Source of the DNA: Fibrella rubiginis
GTDB taxonomy: Bacteria; Bacteroidota; Bacteroidia; Cytophagales; Spirosomataceae
Reading direction: 5' to 3'
Length of the DNA: 64,000 nucleotides
Assembly: GCF_017353185.1 (NCBI RefSeq)
Contig: NZ_JAFMYV010000001.1
Coordinates: 186,001-250,000, forward strand
Of this stretch, positions 9,698 through 17,611 are shown one piece after another. The stretch's first letter is position 1. Every line of letters starts with the position of its first letter. The notes beneath the pieces were generated by a model. That model did no database searches and was not told the origin of the DNA. It worked only from the letters and a program-made list of their open reading frames with translations. The translations under genes were made by a program, and so were the position numbers.

Positions 9698-9785
9698 TAT
9701 CTTTGACACTGGATTTGGCACATCGTGCCAGCTCCCTTAGCTGTCTTTAGAAAACCTGCAAGCCTCTCGTTTGCAGGTTTTTTGT
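9698..9785 (+). ncRNA. Possible small RNA ending in an intrinsic terminator
   Basis: A TATCTTTG box (-7-like) about 20 bp after the uxs stop is followed by about 80 nt containing two hairpins: TGGCAC-ATC-GTGCCA, and a terminator stem with T-tract. This could be an independent short transcript, or simply the 3' UTR of the ugd-uxs operon. No family was recognised and no -33 box sits at the ideal distance. Confidence 0.25.
9752..9785 (+). terminator. Intrinsic terminator after ugd-uxs
   Basis: AAACCTGCAA (9752-9761) pairs with TTGCAGGTTT (9771-9780) across a 9-nt loop, followed by a run of T. Confidence 0.85.
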
Positions 9786-9794
9786 TGGATAACG

Positions 9795-9902
9795 GGGCCA
9801 CAGAGTCACACAAAGAAAAAGGGGAGGGGCACAGCGATTTTCTTCAGTAATAGAAAATACCTCTGTGCTCCTCCCCCTTAACTCTGTGTGACTCTGTGGC
9901 CC
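9795..9902. repeat. Long inverted repeat downstream of frr
   Basis: The outer arms are GGGCCACAGAGT (9795-9806) and its complement (9891-9902), with further imperfect pairing inward (GAGGGGCACAG with CTGTGCTCCTC). It uses the same words (CACAGAG, TGTGTGACTCTGTGG) as the hairpins at 20,111 and 63,722. Confidence 0.75.
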
Positions 9903-9906
9903 TCTA

Positions 9907-10467
9907 CTATACCGTCAGAATATCGCGTTCTTTGGCGGCGTAGGTGTCATCTACTTTGCTGATGAAAGCGTCGGTCAGTTTCTGTACACGCTCTTCGCCC
10001 ATTTTCACGGCATCTTCAGACACGCCCTCTTTGGTGAGCTTCCGGATGGAGTCGTTAGTGTCTTTGCGGATGTTGCGGACGTTGATTTTCGCTACCTCCA
10101 CCTCCTGCTTCACCCGCTTCACCAGATCACGGCGGCGTTCTTCGGTGAGAGGCGGCACGCTGAGGCGGATTAATTCGCCATCATTGTTGGGGGCTAATCC
10201 GACGTTGCTGTTCCGGATGGCTTTCTCAATCTCACCAATCAGCTTCCGCTCGAAAGGTTTGATAACCAGCGTACGGGCGTCGGGCGTAGTGATAGAGGCT
10301 ACGTTGGTCAGCGGCGACAGGGAGCCGTAGTATTCTACCTGAATACCACCAAGCATTTCGGCAGAGGCTTTACCCGCCCTGATTTTGGTTAATTCGATGG
10401 CGAGGTGCTTCAGGGCCTTCTCCATCGTATCTCTGGCATCATCGAGATATAATTCAATCTCTTCCAT
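9907..10467 (-). CDS. frr: Ribosome recycling factor
   Basis: 186 residues, exact family length. It shows the RRF pattern: an N-terminal helix with MEKALKHLAIELTKIRAGKAS, the beta domain with VEYYGSLSPLTNVASI and ARTLVIKPFE, then PPLTEERRRDLVKRVKQEVE and IRNIRKD-like residues in the long C-terminal helices. It splits post-termination 70S ribosomes together with EF-G. It lies directly downstream of pyrH, the classical pyrH-frr order. Confidence 0.97.
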   Translation of the reverse strand: MEEIELYLDDARDTMEKALKHLAIELTKIRAGKASAEMLGGIQVEYYGSLSPLTNVASITTPDARTLVIKPFERKLIGEIEKAIRNSNVGLAPNNDGELIRLSVPPLTEERRRDLVKRVKQEVEVAKINVRNIRKDTNDSIRKLTKEGVSEDAVKMGEERVQKLTDAFISKVDDTYAAKERDILTV

Positions 10468-10478
10468 TTTGTAATGTG

Positions 10479-10578
10479 GTCTGGGAAGTCGCCAGGAAGT
10501 AGTGTAGAGTCTGGAAAGTCTGGCTTCTGTAAGAGTGACTTACCAGACTCTGCACTACTTCCTGGCGACTTCCCAGAC
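10479..10578. repeat. Long hairpin between pyrH and frr
   Basis: Arms 10479-10514 and 10543-10578 (36 bp each) differ at one position, with a 28-nt loop. It sits between two co-directional genes, so it would lie inside a pyrH-frr transcript and may attenuate or process it. Confidence 0.88.
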
Positions 10579-10584
10579 TTGCTT

Positions 10585-11316
10585 TTATGCTGGTAAATCT
10601 ACGGTTATCAACGTGCCCACATCTTCACCCTGGGCGAGGCGTAACAGGCTGCCCTGCTCATTCATGTTGAAAACGATGATGGGCAGGTTATTCTCTTGGC
10701 AAAGCGTAAAGGCTGTGAGGTCCATTACGCTCAATTTCTTCTCGTAAACGTCCTGAAACGTGATATGTGTGTAGCGCGTGGCCGTTTTGTCTTTCATAGG
10801 GTCGGCGGTATAAACGCCGTCTACCTTGGTGCCTTTCAGTACCACGTCGGCTTCGATCTCGTTGGCACGCAGGGCAGCCGTACTATCAGTGGTGAAATAG
10901 GGATTGCCCGTACCGGCTGCGAAGATGACCACCCGGTTTTTTTCGAGGTGCCGGATAGCCCGCCGCCGCACATAGGGTTCACAGATCTGCTCCATTTTAA
11001 TGGCCGACATCACACGGGTATACATACCCTGACGCTCAAAGGCGCTCTGTAGTGCCATGGCGTTGATGACCGTAGCCAGCATACCCATATAATCGCCCTG
11101 CACCCGATCAATACCCGACCGTTCGCCCGACACCCCCCGGAATATATTTCCCCCTCCAATCACCACGGCTACTTCGACGCCCATATCGAGCACCTGCTTG
11201 ATCTCTTTTGCATACTGCTCCAGAATGGCGGGGTCGATGTTGTAGCCGCTGGGGCCGGCCAATGCTTCGCCGCTAAGCTTCAGCAAAATGCGTTTGTACT
11301 TGGGTGGTTGACTCAT
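10585..11316 (-). CDS. pyrH: UMP kinase
   Basis: 243 residues from the ATG at 11316. The in-frame extension to 11343 is not conserved-looking. Amino-acid-kinase fold: [12 protein letters not shown] at the N-terminus, [11 protein letters not shown] for phosphate binding, [16 protein letters not shown], and [26 protein letters not shown] near the C-terminus. It phosphorylates UMP to UDP with ATP. It is hexameric and GTP/UTP-regulated in characterised bacteria. It is upstream of frr. Confidence 0.96.
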   Translation of the reverse strand: MSQPPKYKRILLKLSGEALAGPSGYNIDPAILEQYAKEIKQVLDMGVEVAVVIGGGNIFRGVSGERSGIDRVQGDYMGMLATVINAMALQSAFERQGMYTRVMSAIKMEQICEPYVRRRAIRHLEKNRVVIFAAGTGNPYFTTDSTAALRANEIEADVVLKGTKVDGVYTADPMKDKTATRYTHITFQDVYEKKLSVMDLTAFTLCQENNLPIIVFNMNEQGSLLRLAQGEDVGTLITVDLPA

Positions 11317-11710
11317 GAAGAGGTGGCTTTTTTGCGGGGGCAAATATAGGGAGAAAAGGAGGAAAGGGAGAAAGGAGGCGGGTAGGAGAGCGGTAAAGAA
11401 GCGCCTGTACTTGCAGGGATAAAAGTCTGTATGCCGTTAGGGCTGGTAGTGATGCCATCGCTCAAAGCGATGGCATCACTACCAGCCCTAACGGCAACTT
11501 TTCCACTCCTTCGTTGTGCCTTATCGAGCGTTAGTGCAAAATGAACCTTACGCGAGTTTGGGAAGGCTACCCTAATGCAGAGCAACTGCTTTTGGACTGG
11601 CACGACCATCCACTTGAGTGAACCCGCAAAACGATTGACTTTAAAGCATAAACGAGACCCCATAGACAATCAAACGGCTAAGCCATCCCTACTGGGTAAC
11701 TGACGGGCGT
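11317..11710. other. Intergenic region with purine-rich tract and hairpin, no gene
   Basis: About 390 bp between accB-type and pyrH genes. It holds a purine-rich tract (11349-11390: GGGAGAAAAGGAGGAAAGGG...) that resembles the repeat found in frame in the helicase gene at 26,240. It also holds a perfect 31-bp hairpin and about 200 bp without recognisable coding. A 26-codon ORF at 11,541 and a 118-codon ORF on the minus strand show no family features. Confidence 0.5.
11432..11496. repeat. Perfect hairpin, 31-bp arms, 3-nt loop
   Basis: 11432-11462 and 11466-11496 are exact reverse complements around CAA. It is not adjacent to a stop codon, unlike most other hairpins here. It could be a relic of a mobile repeat. 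Confidence 0.9.
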
Positions 11711-12208
11711 TTAGAATTCTATCAGCACCTGCCCTTTTTCTACGCGATCCCCTTTCTGAATTTTGACGGCTTTCACGGTGCCGTCGCCGGGGGCTTTAAT
11801 GGCGTTTTCCATTTTCATGGCCTCCAGAATCAGGACCGTATCGCCTTTCGCCACCACGTCGCCGGGTTGTGCACTGATGCCTACGATAAGGCCGGGCATG
11901 GGTGCTTTGATGTTGTTGACCTTACCCGCCGCTGCATTGCTCATGCCCATCTGTTCAAGCAGCAGATCGAACCGGTCTTTGACCTGCACCTCCTGAATAT
12001 GCCCGTTAATCTTCAGCCGTACGGTCTTTGTGGCAGCTTCAATGGAGAGCACTTCCACCGAAAATGACTGGTCGTTTTTTAAGATATGGTACTGACGGTC
12101 AGCTAGTTTCGATAAATCCCAGGCATATGGCTGCTCATTGAGCATGATGCCCGCAGGCGTAATCTCGATGCTGACAGGTTCGGCAGCGTTGACAGAGGCT
12201 TTGTACAT
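11711..12208 (-). CDS. Biotin carboxyl carrier (biotin/lipoyl-attachment) protein
   Basis: 165 residues. The C-terminal 75 residues form a biotinyl domain with the biotinylation motif EAMKMEN (Lys of MKM) between the usual GD-V-KGDTVLILEAMK and GTVKAVKIQKGDRVEKGQVLIEF. The first 90 residues are a beta-rich segment like the N-terminal part of acyl-CoA carboxylase alpha-subunit carriers. It would carry CO2 as carboxybiotin in a propionyl/acetyl-CoA carboxylase. The catalytic subunits are not adjacent. Confidence 0.85.
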   Translation of the reverse strand: MYKASVNAAEPVSIEITPAGIMLNEQPYAWDLSKLADRQYHILKNDQSFSVEVLSIEAATKTVRLKINGHIQEVQVKDRFDLLLEQMGMSNAAAGKVNNIKAPMPGLIVGISAQPGDVVAKGDTVLILEAMKMENAIKAPGDGTVKAVKIQKGDRVEKGQVLIEF

Positions 12209-12301
12209 GAAAGAAGGGCGTTAGCTACTGGGTTTTGGACAGGAGAAACAAAGCAAGCGGGTCATTATCTAACATCCAATAACCAACGCTCAATAAGGCA
12301 T

Positions 12302-13234
12302 TTACTTCTGCCGGTTTACCAGATAGATGCCCAGCAGACTGATCGTCAGGCCAAGGTACTGTTGGGGATAAATGGTCTCGCCGTCGAACAGACCCCAGAC
12401 AACGGCCACCACGGGGATGAGGTACGTAACCGACGCCGCAAACACACCCGACGCCAGTTGTACCACCCGGATAAACAGCACCGACGTGATGCCCGACGCC
12501 AGAATGCCCAGAAACAGAATGGCTCCCAGTGGCTCCCAAACGCCCGGCTGCGTAGCGCGGTTGATGAAATCGGTAGACAGCAGAAAGATGCCGGCGATTG
12601 GTCCAACAAAAGCGAATGTCCAGGGCGTAGCAACCAGCGCGGGTAGGTGGGCCAGGTATTTGGAAATCAGGTTGGTATTGGCTCCATACATGAGCGTGGC
12701 CAGCACCACCAGCAGGGCGTAACCGTTGATGGAGAACGACCCTGTAGCACTAAAAAACACCAGAATCAGCGACCCCACAAAACCCAGCAGGATGCCCCAA
12801 ACCTGATTGGTCCTAAATCGTTGCGCAAACACCACTGTACCCACCAGCAGCACAAATAGCGGGCTAAGTGAGTTTAAGGTGCCTGACAATGAACTGCTTA
12901 GATGAGCGCCGGCTTCGGCAAAAAGAAATGCAGGCAGCAGAAAGCCCAGTGTACCCGATCCAAATAGGGCCAGCCACCGGTGCCGCAACGCCTGCCGCAC
13001 TTCGGCCTGCCGGATTTGCACGAGCATGAACGGCACGAAAAAAAGAAACGCAAAAAAGATCCGCCCCGACGCTACCTGCTGTACTGTGAAGGCCCTCAGC
13101 GCCTTCTTCATCATGATGAATGAACTACCCCACACCAGGGCCATGCACGTGAGCAACACCCACGCCAGCAGAGGGCGTTTTTCAGCCTTAACAGTTGGTT
13201 CAAGAATGGGGGTGGGAGTAGTGGTTTCGGTCAT
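12302..13234 (-). CDS. EamA-family (DMT) transporter
   Basis: 310 residues with about ten hydrophobic segments and the duplicated EamA layout (first repeat from LLTCMALVWGSSFIMMKKAL, second from YALLVVLATLMYGANTN). Motif-like GTLNSLSPLFVLLVG and VTYLIPVVAVVWGLF end each half. Members export amino acids, metabolites or drugs. The substrate cannot be predicted. Preceded by a long hairpin towards dusB. Confidence 0.88.
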   Translation of the reverse strand: MTETTTPTPILEPTVKAEKRPLLAWVLLTCMALVWGSSFIMMKKALRAFTVQQVASGRIFFAFLFFVPFMLVQIRQAEVRQALRHRWLALFGSGTLGFLLPAFLFAEAGAHLSSSLSGTLNSLSPLFVLLVGTVVFAQRFRTNQVWGILLGFVGSLILVFFSATGSFSINGYALLVVLATLMYGANTNLISKYLAHLPALVATPWTFAFVGPIAGIFLLSTDFINRATQPGVWEPLGAILFLGILASGITSVLFIRVVQLASGVFAASVTYLIPVVAVVWGLFDGETIYPQQYLGLTISLLGIYLVNRQK

Positions 13235-13241
13235 GGATCAC

Positions 13242-13345
13242 ATAGACCGCAGATGACGCAGATTGGGCGGATCTTCGCGGATTTGTTGCAACTACGATTA
13301 TTAAATCCGCGAAGATCCGCCCAGTCTGCGTTATCTGCGGTCTAT
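13242..13345. repeat. Long hairpin between EamA and dusB genes
   Basis: Arms 13242-13284 and 13303-13345 (43 bp) pair with two mismatches, and the loop is 18 nt. The words ACCGCAGATGACGCAGATT and TCCGCGAAGATCCGCCC look like interspersed intergenic repeats I recall from other bacteria (not verified). Confidence 0.88.
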
Positions 13346-13350
13346 TTAAC

Positions 13351-14340
13351 TTAAGCCATTACGCCTTCGTAAAACTCACTTACCTCGTTTAAAATAGTCA
13401 GCAGTTCGTCAAGCGAATAGGTGAGGACGAGGCGCATACGGAAGGGTTTGAAATCGGGCAGGCCCTTGAAGTAGTTGGCATAATGGCGGCGCATTTCCAC
13501 GATGCCCGTCCGTTCACCTTTCCACCGGATAGAGAAATCGAGGTGTTTACGGCACGCATCTACGCGGTCCTGTACGGTGGGGGCGGGGCGGTGGATACCC
13601 GTAGCCAGGAAGTGCTTGATCTCGTTGAAAATCCAGGGGTAGCCAATGCTGGCCCGGCCAATCATGATACCATCTACGCCATAACGGTCGCGGTACTCCA
13701 GCGCCTTTTCGGGCGAATCAATGTCGCCGTTGCCGAAAATGGGGATGGTGATACGCGGGTTTTCTTTCAGCCGCCCAATCAACGTCCAGTCGGCTTCACC
13801 TTTATACATCTGCACGCGGGTGCGGCCGTGAACAGTAAGGGCCTGAATGCCAATGTCCTGCAGGCGTTCGGCCACGTCCAGAATATTTTTGGTACTGTCG
13901 TCCCAGCCGAGGCGGGTTTTCACCGTCACGGGCAGGTGCGTGTTGTCGATGACGGCCTTGGTCATGCGCACCATCTTCGGAATATCCTGCAACAGCGCCG
14001 CCCCCGCTCCACGGCAAGCCACCTGCTTCACGGGACAACCGTAGTTAATGTCGATCAGGTCGGGATGGGCGCCCGTTGAAATGCGGGCGCATTCGCCCAT
14101 CGTGTCGACATCAGAGCCGAAGAGTTGAATACCAATGGGCCGCTCGTAGTCAAAAATGTCGAGCTTCTGTACGCTCTTGGCTGCATCGCGGATGAGGCCT
14201 TCCGACGAGATGAATTCAGTATACATCAGGTCGGCCCCGTTTTCCTTACAAACGGCACGAAACGGCGGGTCGCTGACATCTTCCATGGGAGCCAGCAACA
14301 GCGGAAAATCGCCTAGTTCAATGGGTCCTATTTTTACCAT
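13351..14340 (-). CDS. dusB: tRNA-dihydrouridine synthase
   Basis: 329 residues from the ATG at 14340, which begins with the typical MVKIGPIELGDFPLLLAPMEDVSDPPFR. FMN-binding TIM barrel with the catalytic Cys in DINYGCPVKQV, the ALTVHGRTR motif, IFGNGDI and GVDGIMIGRASIGYPWIF. The C-terminal helical tRNA-binding domain has RRHYANYFKG. It reduces uridine in the tRNA D-loop with NADPH. Confidence 0.94.
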   Translation of the reverse strand: MVKIGPIELGDFPLLLAPMEDVSDPPFRAVCKENGADLMYTEFISSEGLIRDAAKSVQKLDIFDYERPIGIQLFGSDVDTMGECARISTGAHPDLIDINYGCPVKQVACRGAGAALLQDIPKMVRMTKAVIDNTHLPVTVKTRLGWDDSTKNILDVAERLQDIGIQALTVHGRTRVQMYKGEADWTLIGRLKENPRITIPIFGNGDIDSPEKALEYRDRYGVDGIMIGRASIGYPWIFNEIKHFLATGIHRPAPTVQDRVDACRKHLDFSIRWKGERTGIVEMRRHYANYFKGLPDFKPFRMRLVLTYSLDELLTILNEVSEFYEGVMA

Positions 14341-14351
14341 AACATCGTGGT

Positions 14352-14450
14352 GAATGCACAATGTATAATGAACAATCGGTCCGCCGATGCGGTACAATGG
14401 TTGCTAACGCGAGAGTAGATAGACGCGAAGCTATTGTTCATTGTGCATTC
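14352..14450. repeat. Imperfect inverted repeat upstream of the CPBP protease gene
   Basis: GAATGCACAATG...ATGAACAAT (14352-14376) is mirrored by ATTGTTCATTGTGCATTC (14433-14450), with a short insertion in the left arm. It shares its vocabulary (AATGCA, TAATGAACAAT) with the hairpin at 17,497. Confidence 0.65.
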
Positions 14451-14563
14451 TTTTCTTGTCCGTTCCAACGTCTTTCCCGGCAGATTAGTTTTTGTACGAT
14501 TCGTAGGTGCAATGGCCTTTTTGGTTCGCCGTGTCACAATCAGGCAGTAAATTTACCGGATAT

Positions 14564-15487
14564 ATGCCCGAAACGAATACACCCTACACCATTACACCCG
14601 AACCGCAACCCCTGCGGTCGATGCTGCTGTTTTTCGGCATCGTTATGTTGGGCATGACTCTCGGTGGCGCGTTGGTGCTGGTGGTAGTAAGCCTGGGTTC
14701 GTCGGTAAAAGGGCAGGGGTTTTCGGTCAATGACCTGCTGGTTGACCCCACCAACGTACCCAATGGCTGGTGGTGGCTGATGGGGGTGCAGGCGGTCTCG
14801 CATGTTTGCTCATTCCTATTGCCTGCACTGCTCTACTGGCGTTGGGTAGACAACCGGTCTCCCGCCGATTTTAATTTCCGCAATCGCGTGTCGGGCTGGT
14901 GGATGGTAATACCCATCGTTTTCTTCTTTGGTCTTTTCAATGGCTACATCATTGAGTGGAATCAGCAGATGCACCTGCCTGATACGCTGGCTCCGCTGGA
15001 AAAATGGATGCGCCAGAAAGAAGACGACGTAGCCAAGCTGACCCAGTTCCTGACCACCATTTCGGGTGTACCGCAGTTGCTGATGGCCCTGCTGGTGGTG
15101 GCTATTTTACCCGCCATTGGTGAAGAAGTGCTGTTTCGGGGTGTGTTGCAGCGCAAGTTCATTGCCTGGTCGGGCAGCGTGCATGTGGGTATCTGGCTGG
15201 CGGCGGCGTTGTTCAGTGCCATCCACCTCCAATTCTACGGCTTTGTACCCCGGATGCTGCTGGGTGCCCTGTTTGGCTATCTCTACGTCTGGACCGGCAA
15301 CCTGTGGGTACCCATACTGGCCCACTTTTTCAACAATGGGTTTGCCGTAGTGATGATGGCGCTGAACAAGCAAAAACTCACCACCATCGACCTGGAAGCC
15401 AACGATATTGTTCCCCTGCCCGTAGCCCTATTTGCTGTCGTTGTTAGCGTTGTGCTGGCCTTTCGACTTAAACGAATCAACGAATGA
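14564..15487 (+). CDS. CPBP-family intramembrane metalloprotease
   Basis: 307 residues from the ATG at 14564. The longer frame from 14507 adds non-conserved sequence. About eight transmembrane segments. The three CPBP motifs are present: GEEVLFRGVLQRK (EExxxR), FSAIHLQFYGFVPR (FxxxH) and VPILAHFFNNG (HxxxN). The family includes prenyl-protein-type proteases (Abi/CAAX-like). Its stop overlaps the start of the DUF2007 gene (ATGA), so they are translationally coupled. Confidence 0.9.
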   Translation: MPETNTPYTITPEPQPLRSMLLFFGIVMLGMTLGGALVLVVVSLGSSVKGQGFSVNDLLVDPTNVPNGWWWLMGVQAVSHVCSFLLPALLYWRWVDNRSPADFNFRNRVSGWWMVIPIVFFFGLFNGYIIEWNQQMHLPDTLAPLEKWMRQKEDDVAKLTQFLTTISGVPQLLMALLVVAILPAIGEEVLFRGVLQRKFIAWSGSVHVGIWLAAALFSAIHLQFYGFVPRMLLGALFGYLYVWTGNLWVPILAHFFNNGFAVVMMALNKQKLTTIDLEANDIVPLPVALFAVVVSVVLAFRLKRINE

Positions 15488-15696
15488 CTTCTGACTGGGA
15501 AAAAATTATGACGACCCGCTTGTCTCATCAGGCTGAATTGGCAAAAGCCAAACTGGCCGAACAGGACATCAACGCGGTGGTGATTAATAAACAGAGCAGC
15601 GCTTACCCCGTTTTCGGGAATCACGAGGTGTATGTTCCCACCAAAGACGCGATATTGGCGCGGATAATCCTTGATAATGAGACAACAGCTAGCTAA
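15484..15696 (+). CDS. DUF2007-type small protein
   Basis: 70 residues. The pattern LSHQAELAKAKLAEQDINAVVINKQSSAYPVFGNHEVYVP followed by a final ILDNE segment is that of DUF2007, a small alpha/beta 'putative signal transducing' domain. It overlaps the upstream protease gene by 4 nt and lies one base before cdsA, so it is the middle gene of a three-gene operon. Confidence 0.75.
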   Translation: MTSDWEKIMTTRLSHQAELAKAKLAEQDINAVVINKQSSAYPVFGNHEVYVPTKDAILARIILDNETTAS

Positions 15697-15697
15697 T

Positions 15698-16510
15698 ATG
15701 TCGAACCTGCAACAGCGCGTTATTGCGGCTGTTGTTGGTGTGGCCGTCATTCTGTTTTGTATCTATAACAGCGTTTATACGTTCGCATTGCTGTTTTTAG
15801 TGGTCAGCGCCCTGGCGCAGATTGAGTTCTACAAACTGCTGGGTCTCGATGGCAACCAACCGCTGACCTACTATGGAACGGTAGTTGGCTGCCTGATTAG
15901 CGTACTGACGTTTCTGGTCGAGACGGGCGTGGTGCAGGAGTCGGCTTACTACCTCATCAGCCCGGCCTCGTCGATGATTTTCCTCATCAAACTGTACAAG
16001 AAAAAAGACATGAAGCCCTTCACTAATATTGGCTTCACGTTTCTGGGGATAATCTACGTGGGCGTTCCCTTTGCGCTGCTCAATGTGCTCGCCCTGCGCA
16101 CAGGCACGTATCAGCCGAACGTTATTCTGGGGTGCCTGCTGTTGCTGTGGGCGTCGGATATCGGCGCCTATTTTGCAGGTACCAAGTTTGGGAAACGCAA
16201 GTTGTTCGAGCGGGTATCGCCCAAAAAATCGTGGGAGGGCAGCATCGGCGGGGCTGTGGCGGCAGGGCTGGTGGCACTGGGCCTGACCTGGTACGCTCCC
16301 GAACTACCCGCCTGGCAATGGTATTGCATCGGGGCAATTATTGTGGTAACGGGCACCTACGGCGACCTGGTTGAGTCGTTATTCAAGCGGAGCATTGCCA
16401 TCAAAGATTCGGGCACGAGTATCCCCGGCCACGGCGGTTTCCTGGATCGTTTCGACGGGTTGCTGCTTGCCGCCCCCTTCATCCTGACGTTTTTGAAGCT
16501 GTTTGCTTAA
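15698..16510 (+). CDS. cdsA: Phosphatidate cytidylyltransferase
   Basis: 270 residues from the ATG at 15698. Multi-pass membrane protein with the CDP-diglyceride synthase signature near the C-terminus: SLFKRSIAIKDSGTSIPGHG followed by GFLDRFD. SPKKSWEGSIGG and WASDIGAYFAG are also conserved. It makes CDP-diacylglycerol from phosphatidate and CTP. Last gene of the CPBP-DUF2007 operon. Confidence 0.95.
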   Translation: MSNLQQRVIAAVVGVAVILFCIYNSVYTFALLFLVVSALAQIEFYKLLGLDGNQPLTYYGTVVGCLISVLTFLVETGVVQESAYYLISPASSMIFLIKLYKKKDMKPFTNIGFTFLGIIYVGVPFALLNVLALRTGTYQPNVILGCLLLLWASDIGAYFAGTKFGKRKLFERVSPKKSWEGSIGGAVAAGLVALGLTWYAPELPAWQWYCIGAIIVVTGTYGDLVESLFKRSIAIKDSGTSIPGHGGFLDRFDGLLLAAPFILTFLKLFA

Positions 16511-16512
16511 CA

Positions 16513-16650
16513 GAGAAGCAAGAGGTAAGATGTGAGAAATAAGCGGTGAGAAGCAGGAAATAAGCGTTAATGATAAGACTGCCTTGCTCTCACTATTCCA
16601 CTTTATCGTAAACCCCTTGTTTCTCGCGTCTAACTTCTTGTCTCTTACTC
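16513..16650. repeat. Degenerate long inverted repeat after cdsA
   Basis: The segment at 16513-16543 pairs imperfectly with 16616-16650 (AGAAATAAG/CTTGTTTCTC type words). It looks like a decayed version of the intact hairpins elsewhere in the window. Confidence 0.45.
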
Positions 16651-16762
16651 CTTAAGATTCGTTAAAAATGCGGTTCGTGGGGGTGTCTGCAACCGCCTAC
16701 CCCTTTACTTTGTTAATCTTTCAACGCAACGCTTGGCGCATTTGCCGGGTCTTGCCGATGGC

Positions 16763-17491
16763 ATGAACGGATTCATTCAACGATATAGTGCATTGGTACT
16801 GCTAGTGTTAGGCTTGTTGAGCCTGGCTACCGACGGACAGGCGCAGGGGCAGGAGCGGCAGGTGACCTTCACGGGTATCATCACCGGCGGCAAAAACAAT
16901 GAGCCACTGCCGTTGGCCCGCATCTTTATTCCCCGGGCGGGTAAGGGGGTGTTGTCGGCTATGAACGGCTATTTTGCCTTGCCCGTTTTCCCTGGCGACA
17001 GCATTATTTTCAGCTACGTAGGCTACAAAACGCAGTACCACATCATTCCCCGCCGCTTGTCTGAAACGACCTACTCGGCGGTGGTGGCCCTGCAGGAAGA
17101 CGTGAAGCTGCTATCAGAAGTTAAAGTATATCCCTACCCCACGGAAGAACTGTTCAAGCGGGCGCTGGTAGACATGAAACTGCCCGACGAAAAAGAGCGT
17201 GAGGCGCTGGCCCGCAACATGGACCCCGCGGCGATGCTCCGGGCCTCGTATGCTACCCCGATGGGTGCGCTCTCGAACCACCAGTACTTCATGAATCAGC
17301 AGTTTCTGGGCCGTGAATCGTTTGCCAACCGGGGCAGCATCACCAACATTCCGTTCCTGAACCCGTTTGCCTGGGCCAACTTTATCAAGTCGGTGAAGCG
17401 GGGCGATTTCAAATCGAAGGACTTCCGGCAGGGCAACAACAGCGCCCCCCCCGAAAACATCCGCCGCGAACAGGTGCTGAGTAATCAGTAA
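16763..17491 (+). CDS. Exported protein with carboxypeptidase-regulatory-like domain
   Basis: 242 residues with the start at 16763 so that the signal peptide (ALVLLVLGLLSLATDGQAQ) is close to the N-terminus. Residues about 30-110 are a CarboxypepD_reg-like (transthyretin-like) beta sandwich: TFTGIITGGKNNEPLPLARIF, then FALPVFPGDSIIFSYVGYKT. The rest, with FANRGSITNIPFLNPFAWANFIKS, is the usual C-terminal part of this Bacteroidota envelope family. No TonB receptor barrel is attached. Confidence 0.75.
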   Translation: MNGFIQRYSALVLLVLGLLSLATDGQAQGQERQVTFTGIITGGKNNEPLPLARIFIPRAGKGVLSAMNGYFALPVFPGDSIIFSYVGYKTQYHIIPRRLSETTYSAVVALQEDVKLLSEVKVYPYPTEELFKRALVDMKLPDEKEREALARNMDPAAMLRASYATPMGALSNHQYFMNQQFLGRESFANRGSITNIPFLNPFAWANFIKSVKRGDFKSKDFRQGNNSAPPENIRREQVLSNQ

Positions 17492-17496
17492 GGAAG

Positions 17497-17611
17497 GGGG
17501 AATGTACCGCAATGCATAATGAACAATGAACAATGGCTTTGCACACTACACTCAATACGCGGAGCCATTGTTCATTATGCATTGTTCATTATGCATTGCG
17601 GTACATTCCCC
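17497..17611. repeat. Long hairpin between convergent genes
   Basis: Left arm 17497-17538 and right arm 17563-17611. The right arm has 7 extra bases because ATGCATTGTTCATT is partly duplicated. It starts 5 bp after one stop codon and ends exactly against the stop of the MFS gene. Likely bidirectional terminator. Confidence 0.88.

Noticed and set aside
11313..11669. 118-codon minus-strand ORF upstream of pyrH
   Set aside because: It runs through the perfect hairpin and the purine tract, with no recognisable domain.
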